Positions 18,635 through 27,651 of a DNA stretch of 64,000 nt are shown here, piece by piece. The position numbers and the translations under genes were made by a program. The number at the start of each line of letters is the position of its first letter. The first letter of the stretch is position 1. The DNA lies in assembly GCA_902463265.1 (NCBI GenBank), contig CABQEV010000003.1:62001-126000 (forward strand), written 5' to 3'. Below the pieces are notes generated by a model, which made no database searches, was not told the origin of the DNA, and saw nothing but the letters and a program-made list of their open reading frames with translations. The DNA comes from UMGS1889 sp900556055 (GTDB lineage Bacteria; Bacillota; Clostridia; Oscillospirales; Ruminococcaceae).

Positions 18635-19507
18635 ATGAATAACTCAATGTTTAAGGAACTGCGCGCAAGACTCGACACGCTCTCTAAAGGACATAAGCGT
18701 ATAGCGGAATACATTTTGGAGCATTATGACAAGGCTGCATTCATGACTGCGGCAAAACTCGGAAATATAGTAGGTGTCAGCGAATCGACGGTTGTTCGTT
18801 TTGCCACTGAAATGGGCTATGAAGGATATCCTGAGATGCAGAAGGCACTGCGTGAGTTTACCACAAACCGCCTGACGAGCATCCAGAGGATCGACGTTAT
18901 GAGCGACCAGATCGGCAGTGACGACCTTTACGAAACAGTACTTAATATGGATATCGATAAGATCCGCCGCACACTTGAAGAGGGCGATAAGGAGGAGTTT
19001 TATCACACTGTGGATCATCTTGTTGCCGCAAAAAATATCTATATTATAGGTGCTCGTTCTGCGGCTGTTCTTGCACGTTTTCTGAACTTCTATTTCAATG
19101 TTATCTTTGATAATGTTCGTCTTATCCATACAACAAGTACGAGTGAGATGTTCGAGCAGATACTGCATATAGGTTCTGACGATATTATGATAGGAATAAG
19201 CTTCCCGAGATATTCAAAGCACACCGTCAAAGCATTCAAATATGCACATTCAAGGGGCGCTACGGTAATTGCCATAACAGACTCAAAGACATCTCCGCTT
19301 GCCGCTTATGCCAATCATATGCTGCTTGCCAGAAGCGATATGGCATCATTTGCCGACTCACTTGTTGCACCGCTCAGCGTTATCAATGCACTTATTGTTG
19401 CTGTTGGTGTAAAGAAACGCGATCAGGTTGCGGCTAACTTTGAGCGTCTTGAAAAAATATATGATGAATACGAGGTCTATGAGACTTCCGATGATCAGGA
19501 TTACTGA
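18635..19507 (+). CDS. RpiR-type transcriptional regulator (HTH plus SIS)
   Basis: This 290-residue protein has an N-terminal RpiR helix-turn-helix domain (about residues 5-80, with VGVSESTVVRFATEMGYEGY) and a C-terminal SIS sugar-phosphate-binding domain (about 120-260, with IYIIGARSAAVLARF). RpiR proteins usually sense phosphosugars. No sugar gene is adjacent, so the target cannot be inferred. AAAGGATCTGAGG precedes the start. Confidence 0.9.
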   Translation: MNNSMFKELRARLDTLSKGHKRIAEYILEHYDKAAFMTAAKLGNIVGVSESTVVRFATEMGYEGYPEMQKALREFTTNRLTSIQRIDVMSDQIGSDDLYETVLNMDIDKIRRTLEEGDKEEFYHTVDHLVAAKNIYIIGARSAAVLARFLNFYFNVIFDNVRLIHTTSTSEMFEQILHIGSDDIMIGISFPRYSKHTVKAFKYAHSRGATVIAITDSKTSPLAAYANHMLLARSDMASFADSLVAPLSVINALIVAVGVKKRDQVAANFERLEKIYDEYEVYETSDDQDY

Positions 19508-19523
19508 CAGGAATTTACAATAA

Positions 19524-20765
19524 ATGAAATATGATGTTATTATAATCGGCGGCGGACCGGCAGGCATGATGGCTGCGATAACCGCTGCCGACTATGGAAA
19601 AAATGTCCTTTTACTGGAAAAAAGAGAGCGGCTCGGACGCAAACTTCTCATTACCGGAAAGGGCAGATGCAATGTTACAAACAACTGTACAGATGAGGAT
19701 TTCTTTGCAAATATCCCGCACAATCCCAGGTTCATGTACAGCTCTTATTCACAGTTTTCTTCGGCTGATACGATGGCTTTTTTTGAAAATATCGGTGTGC
19801 CTCTGAAGACGGAAAGGGGAAATCGTGTCTTTCCGCAGAGTGACAAGGCTATGGACATTGTTGATGCACTTGTAAATGCTGTAAAGGTCAGAAGCATTAC
19901 AGTTAAGACCTGCGAAATAAAATCACTTGAATTGAAAAATGGAGCAGCACTAGGTGTAAATGCTGAAAATACGACGTTTTTCGCAGACCAAATTTGTATC
20001 GCAACAGGTGGCAAGTCGTATCCCTTGACAGGCTCAACGGGCGATGGATATAGATTTGCACAGCAGGCAGGGCATACGATAGTGCCTTTGAAGCCCTCTT
20101 TGGTGCCTATTGTGACAGAAGAAAAGTGGGTTTCCGAGGCAATGGGTCTTTCACTCAAAAATGTTACCCTTTCGCTTACCGATACTGCATCGGGAAAGAT
20201 GATATTCAGTGAGATGGGCGAGATGCTGTTTACCCATTTCGGTCTGTCGGGGCCGCTGGTTCTGTCCGCAAGCAGTCACATCGAAAAGGCTGAACGCAGA
20301 CGCTATCTGCTGGAAATTGATCTTAAGCCTGCGCTGGATATTCAGACGCTTGATGCAAGGATCCAAAAGGATTTCTCTTCCAATTTAAATAAAGACTTTA
20401 TGAATTCACTTGGCAAGCTTCTGCCCGCAAAGCTCATACCGATCGTAGTCAGAATGTCGGGCATACCCGCAGAAAAAAAGGTCAACCAGATCACAAAGGA
20501 AGAACGCCGCAGACTCTGCGAGCTTCTCAAGGCACTGCCGCTCCGCTTCAAGGACTTCCGCCCTATTGAAGAGGCGATCATCACAAGCGGCGGCGTAAAG
20601 ACCTCCGAGATCTCGCCGAAAACCATGGAATCAAAGCTTTGCAGCGGACTTTACTTTGCAGGCGAGGTCATCGACGTTGACGGCTACACGGGCGGCTTCA
20701 ATCTCCAGATCGCATTTTCCACGGGATATGCCGCAGGAAAGGCAATGGGCGAATATTACGGCTGA
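19524..20765 (+). CDS. NAD(P)/FAD-dependent oxidoreductase, BaiN/HI0933 family
   Basis: This 413-residue flavoprotein starts with the dinucleotide-binding GGGPAGMMAA (residues 9-18), contains GKGRCNVTN near residue 49, and ends in GFNLQIAFSTGYAAGKA, all typical of the HI0933/BaiN family. Family members have been tied to bile-acid ring reduction in gut clostridia, but most are uncharacterised, so I do not assign a substrate. A weak ribosome site (GACAGGAAT) precedes it, 16 bp after the RpiR gene. Confidence 0.9.
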   Translation: MKYDVIIIGGGPAGMMAAITAADYGKNVLLLEKRERLGRKLLITGKGRCNVTNNCTDEDFFANIPHNPRFMYSSYSQFSSADTMAFFENIGVPLKTERGNRVFPQSDKAMDIVDALVNAVKVRSITVKTCEIKSLELKNGAALGVNAENTTFFADQICIATGGKSYPLTGSTGDGYRFAQQAGHTIVPLKPSLVPIVTEEKWVSEAMGLSLKNVTLSLTDTASGKMIFSEMGEMLFTHFGLSGPLVLSASSHIEKAERRRYLLEIDLKPALDIQTLDARIQKDFSSNLNKDFMNSLGKLLPAKLIPIVVRMSGIPAEKKVNQITKEERRRLCELLKALPLRFKDFRPIEEAIITSGGVKTSEISPKTMESKLCSGLYFAGEVIDVDGYTGGFNLQIAFSTGYAAGKAMGEYYG

Positions 20766-20766
20766 T

Positions 20767-20806
20767 AAGCTTTCAACATCTGCACGTGCGTCTGTTGAAA
20801 GCTTTC
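20767..20806 (+). terminator. Long hairpin after the BaiN-type gene
   Basis: AAGCTTTCAACA (20767-20778) and TGTTGAAAGCTT (20793-20804) form a 12-bp perfect stem directly after the stop codon. There is no T run, so it may be a weak terminator or an mRNA-stabilising stem. Confidence 0.6.
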
Positions 20807-20869
20807 GGAAATGTGTTTATTTTACTTTGTGATATATTCTGCTTTGGTCTTTTTATCGTAGCTTTAGTA

Positions 20870-21012
20870 TTGTATGTGACTTTGCTCTGCTGTCGGTCAT
20901 GTAATGTTCCGCTGCCCAACCGTGTTTCACGGCGATATACTGCGTTACGCAGCTTACCGGTCGGGACACTTTGCGGGCGGCGCATGATATCCTCGGGAGC
21001 GTGCGCTCACTG
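20870..21012 (+). repeat. Intergenic repeat, copy B (342-base gap before cmk)
   Basis: The gap 20766-21107 holds no credible gene. It carries CCGTGTTTCACGGCGATATACTGC, which matches copy A at 8582-8606, preceded by a diverged but alignable CTTTGCT.TG stretch. Its right part, GCATGATATCC.CG (20982 onward), matches the start of copies C and D. It thus seems to join two modules of the repeat family. The short reading frame through it (20786-21013) lacks a ribosome site. Confidence 0.5.
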
Positions 21013-21107
21013 ATTTTCGGGAGATATTGAAGCTTTGACGGACAGCTTTTTTAATGAATACAACTAAATTAATATAAAAATGAATAAATGGGAAAGGAAT
21101 GTTAATA

Positions 21108-21800
21108 ATGTCTGTGAACATTGCTGTTGACGGACCTGCGGGGGCGGGAAAAAGCTCCGTTGCAAAGCAGGTATCGAAGAATCTGAAGATAATTTACGTG
21201 GACACAGGTGCGCTTTACCGTGCGATTGCGCTTTTTGTGCTTAGAAAGGGAGTTTCTCCGTCCGACGGAGCGGCTGTTTCCGCACTTCTGCCCGATATCA
21301 CGGTCGAGCCTAAGTTCGTTGACGGGGTGCAGAGAGTATTCCTGAACGGTGAGGACGTTTCCGACCTGATACGCACCGAGGAGGTGTCTATGGCGACATC
21401 TGCGGTGTCTGCGATACCCGAGGTAAGGGCGTTCCTGCTGGGACTTCAGAGGAAGATAGCCGAGGAAAACGACGTTATCATGGACGGCAGGGATATCGGA
21501 ACGGTCGTGCTGCCGAATGCGGATCTCAAGATATTCCTCACGGCATCGGACACTGCTCGTGCCATGCGCCGATACAAGGAGCTTTGCGAACGTCAGGGCA
21601 GCGATGCGCCGAGCTATGACGAGGTTCTGAAGCTTGTACGTCAGCGTGACCGTCAGGATTCCGGACGCGAGACTGCGCCGCTTAAAATGGCAGATGATGC
21701 CGTCCTTGCGGATACGTCCGACCTCGATTTCGAGGGATCTGTAAAGCTGATCGAGCATCTTATCGCATCGAATACGGCGCTGGGAGGTGTTCGGAAGTGA
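21108..21800 (+). CDS. cmk: Cytidylate kinase
   Basis: This 230-residue kinase phosphorylates CMP and dCMP. The P-loop GPAGAGKS is at residues 9-16 and MDGRDIGTVVLP lies near residue 125, as in Cmk. An upstream in-frame ATG at 21099 abuts the AAAGGA ribosome site, so the ATG at 21108, 9 bases after it, is the start. The order cmk-plsC-ispH-S1 is a recurrent arrangement in clostridia, and the three genes overlap here. Confidence 0.95.
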   Translation: MSVNIAVDGPAGAGKSSVAKQVSKNLKIIYVDTGALYRAIALFVLRKGVSPSDGAAVSALLPDITVEPKFVDGVQRVFLNGEDVSDLIRTEEVSMATSAVSAIPEVRAFLLGLQRKIAEENDVIMDGRDIGTVVLPNADLKIFLTASDTARAMRRYKELCERQGSDAPSYDEVLKLVRQRDRQDSGRETAPLKMADDAVLADTSDLDFEGSVKLIEHLIASNTALGGVRK

Positions 21801-22420
21801 ATGTTGTTGTAAGAAAGGTCGTTGAGGGCATATATCACTGCATTTACGATTTGCATTTTGAAGGCACGGAAAATATCCCGAAAAACGGCGGTGTTATCTT
21901 TGCATCCAACCACAGAAGCTATCACGATCCCGTGTTCATCACGATGAGAGTCCCCAAAAAGTTCTGTTATATGGCAAAGGAGGAGCTTTTCAGAAACAAG
22001 ATATTCGGAAAGTTCATAACTATGCTGGGTGCTTTCCCGATAACACGAGGCACGGGAGATATGGCAGCGCTTGACAATGCCATAGACAAGGTGAGAAACG
22101 GTCAGAATCTCGTTATTTTCCCCGAAGGCACACGTTCATATGACGGAAAGGTCGGCAAGGGAAAGACGGGTGTTGCGCTTGTTGCGGCTAAGGCAGGAGT
22201 TGACGTTATCCCCGTCGGCATATGCTTTGAGGGACCTAAGCTCACATTCCGCAAAAAGGTCACGATAAAGTTCGGCAAGCCTATATCCGCCGAAAAGCTG
22301 CATATCGAGGGAACATCTTCCAAGGATCTCCGTGTTATCAAGAATACTATCATGGATTCCATCAGGGAGCTTGTCGAAGGTCCGCAGGCGCAGATAGAGG
22401 AAAAAAACAATGAAAATTAA
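21797..22420 (+). CDS. plsC: 1-acyl-sn-glycerol-3-phosphate acyltransferase
   Basis: This 207-residue acyltransferase makes phosphatidic acid. The catalytic HX4D is His39 and Asp44 in NHRSYHDP, and the substrate-binding FPEGTRS follows near residue 110. The start codon is GTG, overlapping the cmk TGA stop (GTGA), with GGGAGG 8 to 9 bases upstream. The gene runs 11 bp into ispH. Length is typical of the short soluble or peripheral PlsC forms. Confidence 0.93.
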   Translation: MNVVVRKVVEGIYHCIYDLHFEGTENIPKNGGVIFASNHRSYHDPVFITMRVPKKFCYMAKEELFRNKIFGKFITMLGAFPITRGTGDMAALDNAIDKVRNGQNLVIFPEGTRSYDGKVGKGKTGVALVAAKAGVDVIPVGICFEGPKLTFRKKVTIKFGKPISAEKLHIEGTSSKDLRVIKNTIMDSIRELVEGPQAQIEEKNNEN

Positions 22421-24401
22421 CGTTGTAACCGCAAAAACTGCGGGCTTTTGCTTCGGCGTAAAGCGTGCTGCGGATATTGCGTTCGGAATGGCTGATGACG
22501 GTACGCCTGCGGTCACGCTGGGCGAGCTTATCCATAATCCGTCAGTTGTCGATGATCTGAAACGCAAGGGGATACGTCCCGTTCAGAGTGTCGATGAGGT
22601 CGGCACGGGCGAAAGGGTCATTATCCGTTCACACGGCGTTCCGGGATCGGTATATGATGAACTGGATAAAAAAGGTATAGAATATGTTGACTGCACCTGT
22701 CCATTCGTCGAAAAGATACACCGCATTGTAAGCAAATGCTCCGAGGAGGACTGCGATATTATAATTATGGGCGATGAAAATCACCCGGAGGTCCGTGGAA
22801 TTGCCGGATTTTGTAAGGAATATCCATATATATTGCGAAATGCAGATGATTTATCCGACTTTCTGAAAAATAATTATAAAAAAGTAAAAAAAAAGCTTGC
22901 AATTACAGCGCAAACAACGTATAATATAAGTATGTGGGAAAAGTGTATTCAAACGGTCAATTCCCTGAGAGAAAAATTTGAGCTGCCGAATGAGATCTGT
23001 ATTTACAATACCATCTGCAGCGCCACAGCTAACCGTCAGGCTGAGGCAGTCAGGCTTGCCGAGTCGTCCGACCTCGTTATAGTAGTCGGCGGCAGACACA
23101 GCTCCAATACTCTCAAGCTCTTCAACATCTGCAGCGGGATTTGCAGTAAATGCCTGCTGGTCGAGAGCGCGGCAGAACTCAGAGATGCCGTGACGGATGA
23201 GCTTATTCCCGTTAATGCCGATGCAGTCTTCAACGTTGGCATTACTGCCGGAGCTTCAACACCGGCATATATTATCAAGGAGGTACAAAGACTAATGAGC
23301 GAGATTTTAAAGAATCAGGACGAAGACATTAACTTTGAAGAAGCAATTGAAGCAGGCTTCAAAAAAATATATACCGGTATGAAGGTGAAAGGATACATAG
23401 TGTCTGTTAATAACAGTGAAGCTGTTGTAAGCATCAGCAACACTAAGCACACAGGCTATGCTCCTCTGTCAGAACTGACTGACGATCCTTCTCTCAAGCC
23501 TTCCGATATTGTTAAGGTCGGCGACGAGGTTGACTTCATTGTTACTAAGGTTAATGATCAGGACGGCGTTGTATACCTGTCCAAGAAGAAGCTTGACGCA
23601 AGAGCAGGCTTCGAGGCTATTATCAAAGCAAAGGAAGACGGAACAATTCTTGACGGTGTTGTTACAAACGTCGTAAAGGGAGGAGTTCTCGTTCTTTCCG
23701 GCGGAGCAAAGGTATTTATCCCTGCTTCCCAGGCTACTGCAAGACGTGACGAACCCCTCGAGGGCCTTCTCAAGAAGAACGTTAAGTTCAAGATCATTGA
23801 GGTCAATGAGCAGAGAGAAAAGGCTGTAGGTTCTATCAGAGCCGTACTGAACGCTGAAAAGGACGCTGCTAAGGCTAAGTTCTGGGAGAACGTTAAGGTC
23901 GGCGATACATTCAAGGGCGAAGTTAAGTCCATCACTAACTACGGTGCATTCGTTGATCTCGGCGGCATCGACGGTATGGTTCACATTTCCGAGCTGTCCT
24001 GGAACAGGATCAAGCACCCCTCTGAGGTCGTTAAGGTAGGCGACGTTCTCGAAGTATTCGTTAAGGATCTCGACAAGGAGAACAACAGAATTTCCCTCGG
24101 CTACAAGAAGGACGAGGACAATCCTTGGGAGAAGTTCAAGAGCGAGTACAGCGTTGGCGATGTTGTCAAGGCTAAGATCGTTTCCATCACTCCTTTCGGC
24201 GCATTTGCTCAGATCATTCCCGGAATTGACGGTCTGATCCACATTTCCCAGATCGCTGACAAGAGAGTAACTAACGTTAAGGACGTTCTTGAGATCGGTC
24301 AGGAAGTTGAAGCTAAGATCACTGAGATCGACGCTGACAAGAAGAGAATCAGCATGTCTATGCGTGCACTTCTCGAAAATTCCGACAGCACTGAGGAATA
24401 A
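22410..24401 (+). CDS. ispH: IspH (HMBDP reductase) fused to ribosomal protein S1 domains
   Basis: This 663-residue fusion begins with a full IspH (about residues 1-290): the 4Fe-4S cysteines are Cys14, Cys97 and Cys203. It makes isopentenyl and dimethylallyl diphosphate, the last step of the MEP pathway. After a short linker come four S1 RNA-binding domains, beginning near residues 323, 410, 495 and 580 (for example GEVKSITNYGAFVDLGG). This fusion is known in clostridia. From about 23300 the codon choice shifts to AAG/GTT/GCT-rich, as in a highly expressed ribosomal gene. The IspH part has an A9 run at 22886-22894. Confidence 0.95.
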   Translation: MKINVVTAKTAGFCFGVKRAADIAFGMADDGTPAVTLGELIHNPSVVDDLKRKGIRPVQSVDEVGTGERVIIRSHGVPGSVYDELDKKGIEYVDCTCPFVEKIHRIVSKCSEEDCDIIIMGDENHPEVRGIAGFCKEYPYILRNADDLSDFLKNNYKKVKKKLAITAQTTYNISMWEKCIQTVNSLREKFELPNEICIYNTICSATANRQAEAVRLAESSDLVIVVGGRHSSNTLKLFNICSGICSKCLLVESAAELRDAVTDELIPVNADAVFNVGITAGASTPAYIIKEVQRLMSEILKNQDEDINFEEAIEAGFKKIYTGMKVKGYIVSVNNSEAVVSISNTKHTGYAPLSELTDDPSLKPSDIVKVGDEVDFIVTKVNDQDGVVYLSKKKLDARAGFEAIIKAKEDGTILDGVVTNVVKGGVLVLSGGAKVFIPASQATARRDEPLEGLLKKNVKFKIIEVNEQREKAVGSIRAVLNAEKDAAKAKFWENVKVGDTFKGEVKSITNYGAFVDLGGIDGMVHISELSWNRIKHPSEVVKVGDVLEVFVKDLDKENNRISLGYKKDEDNPWEKFKSEYSVGDVVKAKIVSITPFGAFAQIIPGIDGLIHISQIADKRVTNVKDVLEIGQEVEAKITEIDADKKRISMSMRALLENSDSTEE

Positions 24402-24423
24402 TTCAGTTCTTTCTGAAATTACT

Positions 24424-24463
24424 GCCGCTGCACATTTTATTATGTGCGGCGGTTTTCTTTTTG
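24424..24463 (+). terminator. Terminator of the cmk-plsC-ispH-S1 operon
   Basis: CCGCTGCACA pairs with TGTGCGGCGG around an 8-base loop (one mismatch or wobble), followed by TTTTCTTTTT. Confidence 0.85.
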
Positions 24464-24485
24464 GATAATTTGCTTTTTATAGGAT

Positions 24486-24528
24486 AAAAAAAGAGACAGA
24501 AGCCACAGCTTATGTTAAAGCTGCGGCT
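24486..24528 (-). terminator. Terminator of the lipid kinase to HD hydrolase operon
   Basis: Read on the minus strand, AGCCGCAGCT (24528-24519) pairs with AGCTGTGGCT (24510-24501) with one mismatch, extended by flanking GAGA/TCTC, and is followed by seven T residues (24492-24486). Confidence 0.8.
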
Positions 24529-24562
24529 TTCATCTCTCGTGGGATATCAATAACCGTTTCTT

Positions 24563-25159
24563 TTATTTTTCTGCCGATGCTTTGCCTTCAAGATAGTATG
24601 TAGCCTCCATATCAGCAACGCTCAGCGCAAATGCAAGCGGGAACATCTCAAACGATTTTCCGACTGAATTAACATCATCATTCCCCGAAAATCCCATGTG
24701 ATAGCGTATCGCAAACGCTTCCTCACGCGTCAGACGCATATACCCCGAAATAATATATACCGATTTCTCGCCGTGACCGTACGGCAGCTTGTCGTCAATG
24801 GTATAGTATGGGACTTTTTCCCACATACCCTGCGCATTTTTCGAATTTCTGTAATCCACAGAATAGAAATTCACCTTGCAGATGTCATGCAGGAGCGCAG
24901 TCAGCGCAAGCGTTTCCTCGGACGCATTCAGCCCGTATACATTTTTCACCCTGTCCCTTGCGGCGTAATCTTTAAGGCAGTGGTAGACATTCAGGCTGTG
25001 TTCGAGCAGTCCGCCTTCGTATGAACCGTGAAAGCGGGTGCTTGCGGGAGCTGTGAAAAAGTCGCTTTTGGGGGACAGCAGATATTCAAGCAGCTTGTCA
25101 GCACCTTCTCTTTTGATGTTTGTCGTGTAAATTTCGATAAATTCGTCCTTTAGACTCAT
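24563..25159 (-). CDS. HD-domain hydrolase
   Basis: This 198-residue protein contains an HD metal-binding domain: EHSLNVY supplies an early His, and ALLHDICK gives the HD pair. This type resembles the catalytic part of YhaM-like 3'-5' exoribonucleases without their nucleic-acid-binding OB domain. Many relatives are annotated only as hydrolase. It is the last gene of the operon and overlaps the beta-mannosidase stop by 4 bp (ATGA). Substrate unknown. Confidence 0.8.
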   Translation of the reverse strand: MSLKDEFIEIYTTNIKREGADKLLEYLLSPKSDFFTAPASTRFHGSYEGGLLEHSLNVYHCLKDYAARDRVKNVYGLNASEETLALTALLHDICKVNFYSVDYRNSKNAQGMWEKVPYYTIDDKLPYGHGEKSVYIISGYMRLTREEAFAIRYHMGFSGNDDVNSVGKSFEMFPLAFALSVADMEATYYLEGKASAEK

Positions 25160-27651
25160 CGGAGATCCTCCTTGTAGCGTATCACATCGTAATACGACAT
25201 AACGTCAAGCTGCTTTTCAACTTCCTTTGCAGGCGTAAGCGGCGGGAATGACGATTTATCGACAAGAATAAAGCAGTCCTTGCCGAAAACATCGAACCAG
25301 TTGTCGCTGAATACGGCATCTGACTTTTTAAGTTCAAGGAAAACGCCCTTTGCATATGCTTCGGAATGTATATTTATCTTGAATTTGCTGCCTATCTCGG
25401 AAACGCTGATCTTCAGCTTCGGATCAATAAATCTGAAATGCTTGGGCTGAACGAACATATAAGTTCCTTCTGCGATCCTTGCCTGATTTTCCGTCAGGGT
25501 ATATCTCAGGACACATTCATCTCGCCTGAACCCGGGGATATTCAGCATTTCGTCGGTTATGACGGCGAAATCACGGGAGAATTTATCCTGGAGCCTTATT
25601 TCCTTCTGATTTTCAAGGATAACGGTTCCGTCATTGCGGATCACTTTCCACGAAAGCTCGCCGCTCAGAACATCGCTGCGTTCGCTCGATACATTGAGCT
25701 TCATCTCATGCGGATCGGAGTCGTCAACAGACACGATAACAGGCGCATAAAATTTCTTCGCATAGTAATGGAGTGCCTTCCATCTGCCGAAATAGTCAAT
25801 GCTCGACCATGAGATAACAGGATTAGAATCGTTGACCTGCCAGTAGAGCGAGCCCATGCATATGCCTCTGTTGCGGCGCATCTGCTCAACATTCAGGCGT
25901 ATCGCATCAGCCTGAACAAGCTGCGAAAGATACACAAGATGCTCGAATTTATACGGATAATTCATCATCTGAGCGAGATAATACAGCAGTTTTTCCGTGC
26001 CTGCCTCGCATTTCTGATGCATCTCCATAACGGGGGACATAAGGTCAAAGTCCTTTTCCGACGCAAATGTGCGGATAGTTTTCATCGACGGCAGAGATTC
26101 AAAGCCGTATTCCGAGCAGAATCTGAAAAGATACTTTTTATATTCCGTGAACGGCTTCAGGCTGTGCCAGACCTCCCAGTAATGGATATCGCCCTTGTTT
26201 TTCGCACCGGAATCCCTGAATCCGCCGCCCGATGACGGAGATGACGGCCAGTAGAATGTCGATGGATCGTATTCATTAAGCACCTGCGGGATAAGCAGTT
26301 CAAACTGTAGCAGATATTCACGCTTCAGCTGCTCATCTTCGGGCAGTCCCCAATACTGCCAGGCGGACTCGATCTCGTTGTTACCGCACCACATCGCCAG
26401 TGACGCATGATTTCTCAGCCGCTTGATATTGTCGATAGCTTCCTGCTTGATATTATCGTAAAATTCCTTGGACAGGTGATATACCGAGCATGCGAACATG
26501 AAATCCTGCCATACGAGCAGACCCAGCCTGTCGCAGCAGTCGTAGAAGCTGTCATCGGGATAAAATCCGCCGCCCCATACGCGAATGCAGTTATAGTTTG
26601 CGGCAGCGCACTGATTTAACAGGTCTTCCGTTCTTTCGGGGTTCATACGGCTGATTATCTGATCTTCGGGGATATAGTTTGCGCCCATTGCAAAGATCTT
26701 TTCGCCGTTTACGACAAAGCAGAAGGTTTCTCCGTCAGTTCCGTCGTTGTCACGGTCGCGGCATACAGTTATTGTTCTCAGACCTATCTTGCAGCTTTTT
26801 TCGGATATAACATTGCAGTTTTCGCTGCATACGGTGACAGAAAGGTCATAAAGATACGGTTCGCCGCTGCCTCTCGGGTTCCAGAGCATCGGGTCTTTGA
26901 CTTCGGCAACAATAACATTTTTTCCGTTTTTGCATTCAGCGGAGGAAAAATCGATCACTGTTCCGTCAGGTGCGGTCAGCTTTGCAGTCAGAGTAAGCGG
27001 GATATCCGCAAAAGTGAGTATATCCGCAGTGATATCGCAGCTAACGGATCTTCTGTTATGACGCTGGCGGAATGCAAAGCTGTCTATATATGCCGTTTTC
27101 ATGCCGACAAGCTCAACTGAACGCCATATGCCCATATCAGGCAGCTTCGGACCCCAGTCCCAACCGAACATATAATGAGCCTTACGCAGATGGGGATATC
27201 CCGTCATAGTGGATGCAACGCCCCAGAGGTGCTTCTCAGCGTCCGCATTTTCGATATATTCGATAGGCGAAGCAATCTCAATGCGGATACAGTTCGTGCC
27301 GCTTTCGGAGATATACGGAGATACATCATATTCATATGTTCTGTGCATATTGTCGGTCTTGCCGAGCAGAATGCTGTTGAAATATACTGCGGAAACGGTG
27401 TCAATGCCGTTAAATCTGAGCATAATCCTGTCAGAGCCGAGAATATCGCTGTCGGCTGTGAAATATTTCTCGAAAACGCAGCTTCTGCGGGAAAGCTCTC
27501 TTGCTTCGTCCTCATTCATGCCGACATACGGGTCGGGAATAAGCTTTTTATCAAGCAGGACGGAGTACATCGAGCAGGGGACATCTGCGGTAAATACGTC
27601 GGAAAATCCGCCGATGCTTATCTTCCAATCCTTGTTAAGATTCTGTATCAT
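25156..27651 (-). CDS. Glycoside hydrolase family 2 beta-mannosidase
   Basis: This 831-residue intracellular enzyme (no signal peptide) has the GH2 order: N-terminal jelly roll, Ig-like domain, TIM barrel. FGWDWGPKLPDMGIWR and WGGGFYPDD are characteristic of beta-mannosidases. The acid/base is Glu426 in CGNNE and the nucleophile is Glu514 in CSEYG. It cleaves terminal beta-mannose from short manno-oligosaccharides. It overlaps both neighbours by 4 bp. Unlike typical mannan loci, there is no sugar transporter or mannosylglucose phosphorylase beside it. Confidence 0.9.
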   Translation of the reverse strand: MIQNLNKDWKISIGGFSDVFTADVPCSMYSVLLDKKLIPDPYVGMNEDEARELSRRSCVFEKYFTADSDILGSDRIMLRFNGIDTVSAVYFNSILLGKTDNMHRTYEYDVSPYISESGTNCIRIEIASPIEYIENADAEKHLWGVASTMTGYPHLRKAHYMFGWDWGPKLPDMGIWRSVELVGMKTAYIDSFAFRQRHNRRSVSCDITADILTFADIPLTLTAKLTAPDGTVIDFSSAECKNGKNVIVAEVKDPMLWNPRGSGEPYLYDLSVTVCSENCNVISEKSCKIGLRTITVCRDRDNDGTDGETFCFVVNGEKIFAMGANYIPEDQIISRMNPERTEDLLNQCAAANYNCIRVWGGGFYPDDSFYDCCDRLGLLVWQDFMFACSVYHLSKEFYDNIKQEAIDNIKRLRNHASLAMWCGNNEIESAWQYWGLPEDEQLKREYLLQFELLIPQVLNEYDPSTFYWPSSPSSGGGFRDSGAKNKGDIHYWEVWHSLKPFTEYKKYLFRFCSEYGFESLPSMKTIRTFASEKDFDLMSPVMEMHQKCEAGTEKLLYYLAQMMNYPYKFEHLVYLSQLVQADAIRLNVEQMRRNRGICMGSLYWQVNDSNPVISWSSIDYFGRWKALHYYAKKFYAPVIVSVDDSDPHEMKLNVSSERSDVLSGELSWKVIRNDGTVILENQKEIRLQDKFSRDFAVITDEMLNIPGFRRDECVLRYTLTENQARIAEGTYMFVQPKHFRFIDPKLKISVSEIGSKFKINIHSEAYAKGVFLELKKSDAVFSDNWFDVFGKDCFILVDKSSFPPLTPAKEVEKQLDVMSYYDVIRYKEDLR

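Noticed and set aside
20786..21013. 75-codon plus-strand reading frame before cmk
   Set aside because: No ribosome site; it spans a terminator arm and a repeat copy; the hydrophobic start is from AT-rich DNA.
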